From: Xiphophorus maculatus
Lineage: Eukaryota; Chordata; Actinopteri; Cyprinodontiformes; Poeciliidae
Reading direction: 5' to 3'
Length of the DNA stretch: 64,000 nt
NCBI RefSeq assembly: GCF_002775205.1
Contig: NC_036457.1
Location: forward strand, 5,534,024 to 5,598,023
Below, piece by piece: positions 40,855 to 52,400 of the stretch (its first letter is position 1; each line of letters opens with the position of its first letter). The notes under the pieces were generated by a model. That model saw nothing but the letters and a program-made list of their open reading frames with translations, did not search any database and was not told where the DNA came from. A program made the position numbers and the translations under genes.

Positions 40855-41398
40855 GGTAAATGGAGATACACTGACAGACTTTATTTCCTGAATTAGTGCT
40901 TGGACAACTCTGGAGAAAATTAAGAGACCACTTAAAATGCTCAGTTTCTCTAATTTAACTTTTTATAAGTTTGTTTTAGTAAAATGAACATTGTTCTTGT
41001 ATTCTATGAAGTACTGACATGTCTGAAATTCCAAGCAAAATTTTGTATTTATTTGCAGAAAATAACGAAAACAATGCAGAGTTTTCAGACCCAAAATAAT
41101 GCAAAGAAAACAAGTTCATATTTATTCAGAAACCACACTGATGTTTTAACTCGGGAAGAGTTCAGAAATCAATGTTTGGAGGAATCACCAGGAGGTTTTC
41201 AACCGGGTTCACTGCAGTGGGCTCTTCAGAACTTTGTCAAGTTTTGGATTTAAAAATGAGGAAATAAGGCGGGAAATTTTGCGGGACAGAGGGGTAAAAC
41301 ACGGTTGTTTCCCGGCCAAAACGGGAGACTTGACGGGTAGTTTGTGCGTAAAAGCTGTGCGTAAAATGCTCTCCATTGTTCTCCTTTCAGCTCCAGCG

Positions 41399-41911
41399 AT
41401 GCATTCCCATTCGGGGCTGATCTTTAAAGCAGTCCTGGCTCTTCTACTCCCGCGGCCGAGCGGCGCCGAGTCCGACCCATTTCAAGCCGTCAACCCGAAC
41501 GAATCGGTCGGGTGCCTCCAGCCTCCTCTCTCCGCGCTTCTCTCCCGCGGCGCCGCAGCCGCGACAGATGAGATCCTGGAGTCCAGCCAGGAAGCGCTGC
41601 TCGTCACGGAGCGCCGCTACCTGCGGACGGACTGGTGCAAGACGCAGATGCTGAAGCAGACCATCCAGGAGGAGGGCTGCCTGAGCCGAACCATCACCAA
41701 CCGCTTCTGCTACGGACAGTGCAACTCCTTTTACATCCCGCGGCACACTTACCAGGACGGCGGCGTGTTCCAGGCCTGCTCCGCCTGCAGACCGAAAACG
41801 TTCAGCACCATCACCCTCACGCTGTTTTGTCCGGGTCAGACGCCCAGCACGCGGAGGAAGCGGGTCCAGCGCGTGAAGCAGTGCCGCTGCGTAAATATGA
41901 ACACGGACTGA
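41399..41911 (+). CDS. grem1: Gremlin 1, secreted BMP antagonist
   Basis: DAN-family cystine-knot protein that binds BMP2, BMP4 and BMP7 outside the cell; in tetrapods it links limb SHH and FGF signalling. A single coding exon gives 170 aa. The ATG chosen lies eight bases after a good acceptor and starts a signal peptide (LIFKAVLALLLPRPSGA); an earlier in-frame open stretch is intron. The conserved core begins EILESSQEALLVTERRYL and runs DWCKTQ, EEGC, NRFCYGQCNSFYIPRH, FQACSAC, FCPG, VKQCRC, giving the nine knot cysteines of the family. The segment between signal peptide and core is unlike mammalian GREM1: it has an extra cysteine (Cys39) and a sequon at Asn34. Whether this is the a or b teleost copy is not resolved. 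Confidence 0.95.
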   Translation: MHSHSGLIFKAVLALLLPRPSGAESDPFQAVNPNESVGCLQPPLSALLSRGAAAATDEILESSQEALLVTERRYLRTDWCKTQMLKQTIQEEGCLSRTITNRFCYGQCNSFYIPRHTYQDGGVFQACSACRPKTFSTITLTLFCPGQTPSTRRKRVQRVKQCRCVNMNTD

Positions 41912-42347
41912 ACCGCAGCCGGATGACCGGACCGTTGATAAATAATCAAGAAAAAGGCGTCAGGGTACCAGAGTGAGGACACCTTTGATGAAACTTGACC
42001 GAACTGCTGCAGAGTCCAAAGCCGGCCCAAAGCAAATGCGAGTTGTGGCTTCTTGGGGCCCCAACACCACCAGGGCCCCCCAAGAGTATCATTTTATTTT
42101 ATTTTGTAGTGATGAATTGCCCATTTTACACTGTCTACACCAAATTTTAACAACAAAAGACATTATACTTGCTAACTTGTTTACTGTAAATAACATTTTA
42201 CTTTCAAATAGTTAAATTAACATGCCACACCTACAGTAAATACCACTCTCCATTTCAAAATGCTAATTAATTAGAGCATCTTCGCTTTTTTGCTACGCCT
42301 GTAAGATTAAAATCAAGAGTCCTAATAACACCGATATGATGCACTCT

Positions 42348-42627
42348 ACAAAAAACACAAGGTTTACCAAGTATATTTGGTCTAGCTTCTAGTGTAAATG
42401 ACTTCTAGTGTAAATAAAAAGTGTACTAAAAGTAAATCTTCAGCAAGATACAGGAGTTTGTTTAAAGTGAATAATCCCTTAATTCTGATTAATATTACAA
42501 ACAAGCTGCCATATCTTGCTAAAAAGTTGTTTGTAAACTAATTTTATCTTATTTCAGGTGTGCTAATATCTTTCTCTAGAAACTAGACTAAAAATACTTG
42601 GTAATGTTTTGTGTTTTTGCAGTATGA
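42348..42627. mobile_element. Family C MITE in the grem1 3' region
   Basis: Starts CTACAAAAAACACAAGGTTT and ends CTTGGTAATGTTTTGTGTTT, inverted ends, with GTCTAGCTTCTAGTGTAAAT and its inverted counterpart near the other end. It would lie within a long grem1 3' UTR if the signal at 43184 is used. Confidence 0.75.
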
Positions 42628-43183
42628 GGTAATAATAGTAGTTATTGTGCACACACAGGGTAGCCTAGCATTGGTGACGTATTTGGCAATATTTTGACTT
42701 TCATCTGTTCTGGAAGATTGTTCAGAAATCTGAACCTCCCCAAAAACCGTGAAGAGACTTTACTTAACAAACAAGGCTGTGGTTTCCTGTCTTCCTTCCA
42801 CTCAACATTCTACCAATACATTTGCATCCAGCACTAAAATAAGCTAGCTTCTTTAGCACTGACTTTTTGTGGCTTATTTTCTTCTGTCTACTGAACAAAT
42901 CAGCAGTTTTATCCATTATTGTGCAGGTCGTAACATTTCTGTATGAAAATTTAATTTTATTGATTTCTAAGACATTTCAGTTTTGGATTCATTTCTTCTA
43001 TACGGTTATCATAAATACTAAATAGATTTAAAGGCTTGAAATTGATCATTTGCTGTGTATAAGTTTCACTTTCAGTTTAATTACTAAAAAGTAGTTTAAA
43101 ATGATATTCTAATTTATTGAGCTGTTTTTATGCTCCTTTTCTTTTTTCCTTGATACTACTCGGTTTTTGAATTCTGCTACTTA

Positions 43184-43189
43184 AATAAA
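43184..43189 (+). terminator. grem1: Candidate grem1 poly(A) signal
   Basis: AATAAA on the plus strand, 1.27 kb past the grem1 stop and the first good signal I see in a plain T-rich context. It lies 33 bp from the fmn1 signal on the other strand. Confidence 0.4.
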
Positions 43190-43221
43190 CAAAATACACC
43201 ATGACTTTGTCAAAATATTGT

Positions 43222-43227
43222 TTTATT
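43222..43227 (-). terminator. fmn1: Candidate fmn1 poly(A) signal
   Basis: AATAAA on the minus strand, 239 bp past the fmn1 stop; a second copy is at 43263-43268. Both fit a short 3' UTR. Confidence 0.5.
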
Positions 43228-43465
43228 TTTGAAAAAAATACAGTGAGAAACCATGCAAGTTGTTTATTTTTGTGAAAGAAATTAAAAATTTTTTAAAAGT
43301 CTAATAGTTGGTTATGAACTAATCACATCTTTAATAGTTAAATTACATTAAAGAACAAATATTTTGGTCGGCTGATGAAAATGTAGATTTTCTGTCCTGG
43401 TCCTCTTTGAGTCCGCTCCAGATTTCTGGGGATATTTAAATATCAGGAGCCAAAAGTTACAATTT

Positions 43466-46400
43466 TTAAGGAGAAGCAACTTGAGCTTCTTTCTGGCGCA
43501 GTCGTTCCTTCTGTTGGAAGTAAAATATTGGATTAGACCAGCGGTATCAAACTCATTTTCGTTTTGGGCCAAATCAAGATCATCAATGCTCTTAAAGGGC
43601 CGGTTGTGCCAGAATGTATTGATAAAACCTGTTCACAAGCTGATAAAATATGAATTAATCATTAAAATTAAATGATATTATTGAAAATCTTTCAGTCCCT
43701 CCAGGATTTTGTGATTTTATTGGAATAAAAATCAAAGTGTTTGTGGTACTAATTTGGAAATGTTTCTGCTTATTTATGACGGTAAATGCTAAGGAATGTA
43801 TGATATTATTGCCATAGTATCAGTATCGGACAATATTAGCTGTAAAATTTAATATTGGACATCGGCCATTCTGTCAAAATACGCCACTGATATAAAAGAC
43901 ATTTTTATATGGCAAACAAGAGACAATGATGCCTGCAGCACAATGCCAAATTTGTTCTGAGTTTTGTCTTATTGTCTTAGAGAGCAAATGTCATGAATAA
44001 ATTTGACATAAACGTAATTCAAGTTGAAAATGTTACACTTCAGGCTCCTTTTTAACTTCTTAGCATTTTCATTTGGTAGCGCTCTAAATTTACAAAGATA
44101 CTGCAGTATTTTAATCCACAGTAGAGAAAGCCATGTTGTTTCAGTAAGTAAGTATAGGAAAAAAATATCGGTATTGGTTATCTGCCAAATTAATTTTAGA
44201 ATATCGGCATATCGGATATCGCCCAAACCTCCAATATTGTGTATATATATAGATATGATCTTATAATTTGACATCAATTTAAGCTGAGGCAGCTGTTTAG
44301 AACAAGTGAGACAGTTTTTGACAATTTTTGAGAAATTTAATGGGTTCCTGCCAAAGTGTGCCCATCGGTTTGGACCCAGAGTTCTGATGATAAAAATTAG
44401 CATCAATGCTAAGCTTAGCTAACAATTACAAAATAGCATGTGGAGAATCACAAGAATGTTGACTAACATGGACTTGCACCATTTAGTATGTTAAAATTAA
44501 TGCATAAGCTAAAATGAGAAAAACGCTAGTGTTAGCGTGAATGCTGTCAGTAGCATGTGGGGCATCACTAGCATGTTGTCCGTCAGTATAGTAAACATGG
44601 CTAATAAGTAAGAAAGATGAGTAAAAGCTTTCTTTAAGAAAAAGGCTAATGCTCACATTAGCACAAACATTAGCATTTCACCAGCCCCCACTAGTGCACT
44701 GCCTTGCACAGCAAAATAAACTGCAATAAACTCCCAGTTTTTAGTTCAATTTGTTGATTTTGTGTGAATTTACACAATAATTCTGTAGAAACTGGAGGGA
44801 CTGTGATATAATTTGGCAGTAAACAGATAAAAATTGCATGATTTGATTGATAACATGATATTTAAACTCACTTAATGTTTAGTTTAGAATCTAGAGGGCC
44901 ACATAAAAAACTACGGCGGGCCAGATTTGGCCCACAGGCCTCAAGTTTGACACTTGTGGATTAGAAGTCAGAACAAGCAAAGATGACATTAATAAATGTC
45001 ATAAAGTTGATGTCGTACCAGACTGTTGGGGTTTATCTTCCTTGTTTCTACTTTCTTCTCTCCAGTGATCCTCTTGACTGTCATCTGAGCCTCTTTTAAT
45101 CTGTCGGATTAAAACCGGAGCATTCAGAAAATGGAAACAGAGCGATGCCGCTGAAGTTTTGGAGAGTTTTCGAAGGACAACTCTCATAATGTTTCCTCTG
45201 AGGTTAGTGGATAACTTAATAATATCCAGTTAATAACGTTCAGACACACAAACCTTTCTTTTGAGATGTTTTTGTTCTCCCTCTTCCATCGGGCCTTGAA
45301 GTCGGCGCTGAACTCAAACCACAGCATGAAGAGGTGACCCGTCGTCACCTCCATCTCCCCGGGTTTGGGTTTGAGTCCGAAGTACAGAGCAACATCCTGG
45401 AAGCTGAACAGAGAACAAGACACAGACTTTAAAATAAATTTGGCCGGGTCTCACACTGAGAAATGTAGAAAAATCACATCTTTTATTTGAATTATTTATA
45501 GAATTTTTTTCCCCACAAAATTTCACTGGAGATATTTTTTATTTTTTATCATTCTTAAAATTAAATCAGTTAGTAATTCTCTGGTGCAGATATTTGACGA
45601 TTTTCACAACATAAAAATCCTGTAAAAAAACAAAACATTTCATTCACTCAGCTGCAAAGCTTTATAGTTAAATAACTATTTATTGAGCATAAAATTACTG
45701 CAATAATAAATGAATTTGTCATCAATTGATTCTGACAAATTCAGAACCAATTGATTCTGAATCAATTCTGAATAAATTATTCTTTAAATTTGTGAAAGAA
45801 AAGTTTCTTTAATAAATTTGTTCACCTAAAATATTGCGATTTAGTTATAATAAACTGTATTTCATTGAGTTGCATGTAAATCTCAGAGGATTTTTTAAAA
45901 TTGTTGCTAAATAAGAAAAGTTTACCAAATTAGAAAAATAAAATCTAAATATAAAGAATTACATAAAAAATACAGATATAGCAAACCAGAAATAAATTTA
46001 AATTTAAATAAAATATAATGTTAACAAATAAGTTGAAAACAAAAATTGTGTATTTGCATACTGAAATTCAAATAGAAAATGTAATTCTTTTTTTAAAATG
46101 TCTGCATAAACACTACTTTAACAAGAACTGCATTGGATAGTTTAATTTTCTCACGTTTTTTGCACAGTCATCAGCTGATAGGAAGCTTCTGCATGCTCCT
46201 TTCGAGCTGCAAAGAAAAACAGAAAGAAACATTTAATTCAATCCTCCTCTTCAGGCTGCATCCTGCTGCAAGCCTACATACATACATGCAGGAGAACAGG
46301 GACTGATGAAAAGTCTGTCTAATAGAGCCAGACGACCATTTAGCCTCTAAAAGACTTTAATTACGCAGTCATTCCTCAAACAGTGAGGCCATTGTTCAGA

Positions 46401-49400
46401 CTGCGGCGCTGTTATGATAAAATAAGTCATTCTAGTTATTATCTGCGGCCGTCTCTTACTAAATGTTATACTGCAGACCTCAGAAAAATGTCTGATCGAG
46501 TCAAAGCCAAAACTTTGATTGGATTGATTCTGACAAGAAAAGACTGCAAAAAAAGAAAGCTGAATTAAATACTGCACCTGAAATTGATTGAAATAAAGCC
46601 TTAATGGCGTAATTTTGAAGTAAATAAAATTAACAGATGCAACATTTGTAAATCATAGCGATTAAAGTGATTGTTTCCTGTAAGAAATGTGACACAAACA
46701 ACCCAATTTATACAAAATGTGTGCTTGTTTTCTACATAGACATGTGAGACAGGGACATAAAGAGCTACAAAGAGAAAAAAACAAAAGTATAAGTAGAAAA
46801 AATATTTTTAAAGCTCAGGACTAGAACTAATAAGAGAAAACACGAACAGATAAGAAAGACGTGAACTGATTATCTTAGACAAAACAAACATACTCAAATT
46901 GACATTTCCTTATTCGGTTTCCTTATTCTGAAACATTTATTCCATCACTACTTTTTTAACATGCACATATAAAAACATAATTTTATTTTATTGTATATTC
47001 TCACCAGTTAAAACAAAAACTTCCATCTTGTCCTTAAACGGCTGCAGGTGTTCTTCAGAAGACTCTGAACAGACTTTATGAACATTTTTCTCGCATCCTA
47101 AGGTAAAAATAAAAACAGAAAGTACAACTTAATATACCAAAACAATATAAATTTCTTAGAGTATAAAAACCCCCAATGAGGCAGAGAAACAATGGCGGCG
47201 CCAGGTGAGCGATAGGGGGCGCTATGGCAAACCCCTGGAAATATTTGATTTAGTTTTTTTTTTCTTCAACTAATTAAATTTTTTTTAATGATTTAGCTAT
47301 TGTGGCATTTTTCTCAAAATACATAACATTTTCAAAGAAAATTTTTTTTATTATTATATATTGAGTTAAAAAAACCCAATAACTAATCACGTGACGCAAC
47401 AGGATTTGAACTTTGTGTATGCGCATTATCACTTCCGGAACACGTTATGCGAATATGGATCGTCTTCTTTTTTTAACCAAAAATTCCACAAATGGAATCA
47501 CAGAAGTATAATTGTTTTGGAAGCAGACTCCGACCAACAAATAAACATTAATCTGGATGAAGGAGATCAACTGTGCAGCAGCTGTCCTTCCACCGCCGCT
47601 GAGGATGCTAACAGCGTTAGCACCGGACAGCTAGCGGAGCTAAGCGGAAGTCCTCAAGATGGACGTTTTTTTTTTTTTTTACCCCTCCAGGGGGTCTTTT
47701 TGTGGGCTCTAGTGTCCCTTATATGACAGTAGGCTGACAGGAAACGGGGAAGGAGAGGGGGGAAGACATGCGGCAAATGTCGACGGCCGCGTCAAGGACT
47801 CAAGGCCTCCAAATACGGGTCGCGCTAACCGCTACGCCACCACGGCACGCCCTCAAGATGGACGTTGGTCACCACCATTTGCCAAAATACCCGTCACGGT
47901 TATTGGGAGTGCAACACAGAAGTTTCAGGCTTGATGGACACTTGTGGTTGGAATACAACGTGAGTAAAGATGTCGTGTTTTGCTTCGCTTGTCGCCATTT
48001 TCTAAAAGGAAGACACAGATTCCACCAGACTGGACATAAGCATGCAGAAGCTTGTATGAAAGTAAACCAAAATTAAAAATCATAGATGAAACAGCTGCAT
48101 TAAACCATTTGAACGTTGTAGTGAAGCCATAAAATTATTCCAAAAGCAACAGGAAGCCTGACTACACAACTGACAATGATTGACATTAAATTTAAACATA
48201 TTTGTAGCTTAAGAATAATAAAGTTGATGTTTTTGTGTGGCTATCGCAAAATCCTCTGGGCTGAACAATATTCAAAACATTTAACACAAAATCATTATTT
48301 ATAAAGCAATACTAACAAATAGTAAAGTAATTTATGTAAACTTATGACTTCTTTGCTATTGTCTTTCATTTTTGGTCTATTATGCAAGTAGGAATAATTT
48401 TTGTAATCCAAAATAACCTAAAACAGAAAATATTTAGTCTAATTTAATGTATTGACAGCAAGACAAAAATAATGATTGTCTTATAAAGTAAAACTATGTA
48501 TTTTACTATGATTTGCCAAAATCAGCTTTTGAATGCTAATATTGTTGATTTTAAATGAGGAAGTTTTTGAAATCCAGACATCTTACTCAAGGAAGAGTAA
48601 TGATAGTTCATAAAAAAAGTAAGAAGTAGCTGTCCAAAGAATGACTCAAAAGTAAAAGTAAAAGAGTATTTGGTCAAAAGTCTACTCAAGCACTGAGTCA
48701 CTGATCATTTAAATTATCAATAATTTAACATTTAAAAATTACATCAAAAAATAAAGTTAAGTCAAAATGTTGGTATTTTAAGGACCAAAATGACAATAAT
48801 TCATATAAGTAACAAAAATAACAAAATCAGGCGAAAGAAAATGTTTCCAAATCAGTTACTTTCAATAAAAAACTTAAGAAACTTTAACAAAAACTGCAGG
48901 TCTGTGTCTGGTGAATTTTTGGTTAAAATGTTCATTCAGTGGGAAGAAAATCCAAGTAAGAGTAGAAATACTTTATTATAAAATTACAGAAGTAAAAGTA
49001 AAAAGTAAAGCATAGTAAAAATACTTCTAAAAAGTAATTTTTTTCAAAAAAGTAGATGTAACTGAGTAAATGTAACTAGTTACTATGCAGCTCTGATTAC
49101 TCTGTCCCTGTTTCTGAGCCGTCTGGGTCCAATCAGTGGATCAGCGGAGCCAGTCTCCGGAGCCAGCCATAATGGAGCCGGGCTCCCCGGCCCTGACGCT
49201 TGATCCGCATCTCCCAGATAAGGTTACAGAAGAGAATAGTGTTTTCATTTAGGATTTGTGTAAACTGTTAAGGCGGCCTATCTCCGCGTTTCTTTTTGTC
49301 TGAATTTTGGTTCTGACTAAAAAGTTTTCTTCTGTCAGACTGAAGAGTTCACATAAACTTCACATAAACACAGACGGATGAGGAAAATAAGGGCGTTGTC

Positions 49401-52400
49401 TGATGTGAGACTGCATTTACACAAACTGTGGCTCGGTGGGAAAAGTAGCAGAGGAAGTTGTGGGTTGCTAGGCAACGCACTTAACCCCAAATTCTAGGCT
49501 GCATTCACACTGCAGCCCGAAGTGATCCAATTTTAATTGTTTGTGTAATTTTTGCCGTAATGTGACCCGTATCTGATCTTTTCATGACAGTTTGAACAAC
49601 ACCGGTCGGATTTTTTCCGAATGCGTCCAAGGACACTTGGATATCTGATGCGTATCCGATCTTTTCAAATGTGACCTGAATCCTTACGGCCAGGTCCTGC
49701 ACGTCATTGATACTCGACACACGTCACTGTTCTGCGTCCTGACACGTGCAAGCGGGAAGAAATACAACAACCATGACGGACAATAATGAGTATTAAGTTG
49801 TTACTGTGCTGGTTCTGGTCGGACAACAACTTCAAAATCGTAAGCTATGCTCCACCGTTAGCATCCATGTTTACTTCACTGATCACTTCTTCCTTTTTAT
49901 GGCGGTTGGAAAAACACTGAGCTCGCTCTCGTGTGACGTTATTTTGCATGCAGGACACTTTCTGGTTGTTTGCAGTTCTTTTCAGCCTGATATAAGAGCT
50001 TGTTTTACTCAATAAAAGTAAAAGATGGAAAAGTACTGATAATACTAGCAGATTATTTCATTTGCAACATGGGAAAACATTTCCTGCACGTAAAATAATC
50101 TGGCAGTGGAACTGAATAAAAAAGGGCTTCTGTAAAGTTTCTGTTGTTTTTTACCCCCTAAATCAGGGATGTAAAACTTATTTTGATTTAGCCACAAGAG
50201 CCAGAATGTATTGATAAAACCCACTAACACACTGTTAAAATATTAATAAATAGCTGTGTCTAAGTTTGATAAATACTTCTTAAAATTAAATAATATTGAA
50301 CATTTTTCCACATTGTTCAGTCGTCCAGGATTTAGTAATTGTTTTGCAATTAAAATTGCAGATTTGTTGGTGCTAATGTCAAAATATTTGCAGTTAATTC
50401 AGCGATACTCACTCTTATGGAAGACTGTAACTTCCAACTTTTGATATCGGTCACAGAATATAACTTGACATTAAGTAAGGCTAAGGAAGCAGTTTAGTAG
50501 AAGTAAGACATACTGTCACCTACAAGAGGGAGTTAGTCATTTAAACCCAATGTTTTTGAACATTTTTGCATAAAATTTATAATTATATATTAGTGTCAAA
50601 AAGTGATTGATTTTGGATTAATGTCCACAAAAAGAGGAGGGATTTGATTGCTGTAATTTGGCAACAAATAGATAAAAAACCTGCGTTTATTTGATTGAAA
50701 AAATAATATTTAATCGCACAACTGTTATCTTTATGGTTCTGGTGTATATGGGCCAAATTTAAAGCTATGGTGGGCCAGATTTGGCCCCCGGGCCTTGAGT
50801 TTAGTTTAATTATACAGGAAATATTTTACATTAGAAGTGGAAACAGTTTGTAGTTTCTAAAACATTATCCATTTTTTTTTGGTTTTCAAAGCCTGAAATT
50901 CAAACACGGTTTATCTAGCCGATATATGTATTGATGTAAGGGTGTTTCGTCAGAAAATGGGGTCAAGATGAATGATTTAAGAGAAACTAAAGCACAATAA
51001 AAGCGTCCATTTCCAAACATGCACAGGGAGAGTGAAGAAAGACAAAAGTGGAGCTGGTAACCAGGCATGAGGGCAGTTCAAACAGACTGAACAAAAGGAA
51101 GCTGCGACTGCAGATCTAGATCCTTCGGTAGTTTGGGTTGAGACAAAGCTGTGTTGAGAGGAAGAGAAAGCTATCTGCTGTGCACATCTCAGGGCCACAC
51201 GGGCGCCCAGGTGAAACAACGGAGCAGGTTAAGGATGCATGCTTCTCTGCAGAGATGCTGCAGATACTGGAGGTCTGGAGATTACATAAGCAGAAGGCAA
51301 CAGTCTCCTTGCGCTGGCGACATGGGCACAAAAGGCACAACAATGGGAGATCTGATGGGCAGAGGGATTAGGAACTGGATCTGGAAGGCGCCAGGCCAGT
51401 ATATCAGAAACGCAGAAACTCACAGGGACACAACAAAGCAGTCAATCATAATTGTGCACTGCGAGCATTGTCTTCAGAGTGGCTGACTGGCATGCAGGAT
51501 GGCGTCATGGGGGATAAGAAAGAGGAGAGGAAATCTTTTGTTCTGTCATCAAACTTTGCAGACATTCAGTCCAGAGTAAAAACAGATCCTCAGTGGGAAA
51601 CCAGACTGAACAGAGGTTTGGTCGGCACACTGTAAACATTTGAGGGTGGTTTAAGTTGAAAATGAAAGTCCACCCGCTGCATTGAAAATGTAATTTAAGT
51701 TGACAAGAAAATTGTTTTGGTTTTAACTCGGAAATTAAAGTTCATGAAGTTGATTTAACAACAAGAGATAAGTTGTCTAAACATTGTTTTTAAGTTCATT
51801 AATCTTGAATTGTGAGTTTTAATTTAATGCTGCAATTTAAACCAAATAATTATTTCACAATATGCAAGAAAAAAAACTGTCCTCACCTGGTTAAAGAGCC
51901 ACATTTCTCTATTTTCACTCACAATATTAAGTTAAAATAACTATTTATTTTACTTTACAATAATTTAAATTCTTGTTTCAAATTGCATGAACAAAATTCT
52001 GATCTCATAATGAATTTTATTAAATTCAGCTCCAAAACATTTAGTGTGAGCAGAAAATTATCCTCAAACTTTGCATTGAAATAAACATTTATTTAAAATA
52101 AAACACAAGAGTCAGGTCAATGTAACACACTTCCATATCAGGATACAAAAACACGCCGCTAAGCATTCTGGGAAATAGTTCCCATTCCTGTCTTTTTCTT
52201 CTTTCAGTTTTTTTAAGTGCTAACCTAAAAGCTCTAGTTTATTGAACAATTAATAAAAAGATAACTCAACTTACTACTGTTAGTTTATCTTTCACAAACT
52301 CACATATTTAGGTTCACAATCTAAAACTTGATCAATTTATTTGACTTAAAGAGTAGCAGATAGTAGACACAACAAAATGCGGCTCAAATGTTTTACAGTG

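Noticed and set aside
41635-41976. 113-codon frame overlapping grem1
   Set aside because: A shadow of the grem1 coding sequence in another frame.
43969-44406. 145-codon open frame on the minus strand
   Set aside because: It spans the joints of nested repeats in fmn1 intron 16 and has no recognisable domain.
48790-48981. Lysine/asparagine-rich short frame
   Set aside because: It lies in repeat family H and is AT-rich chance coding.
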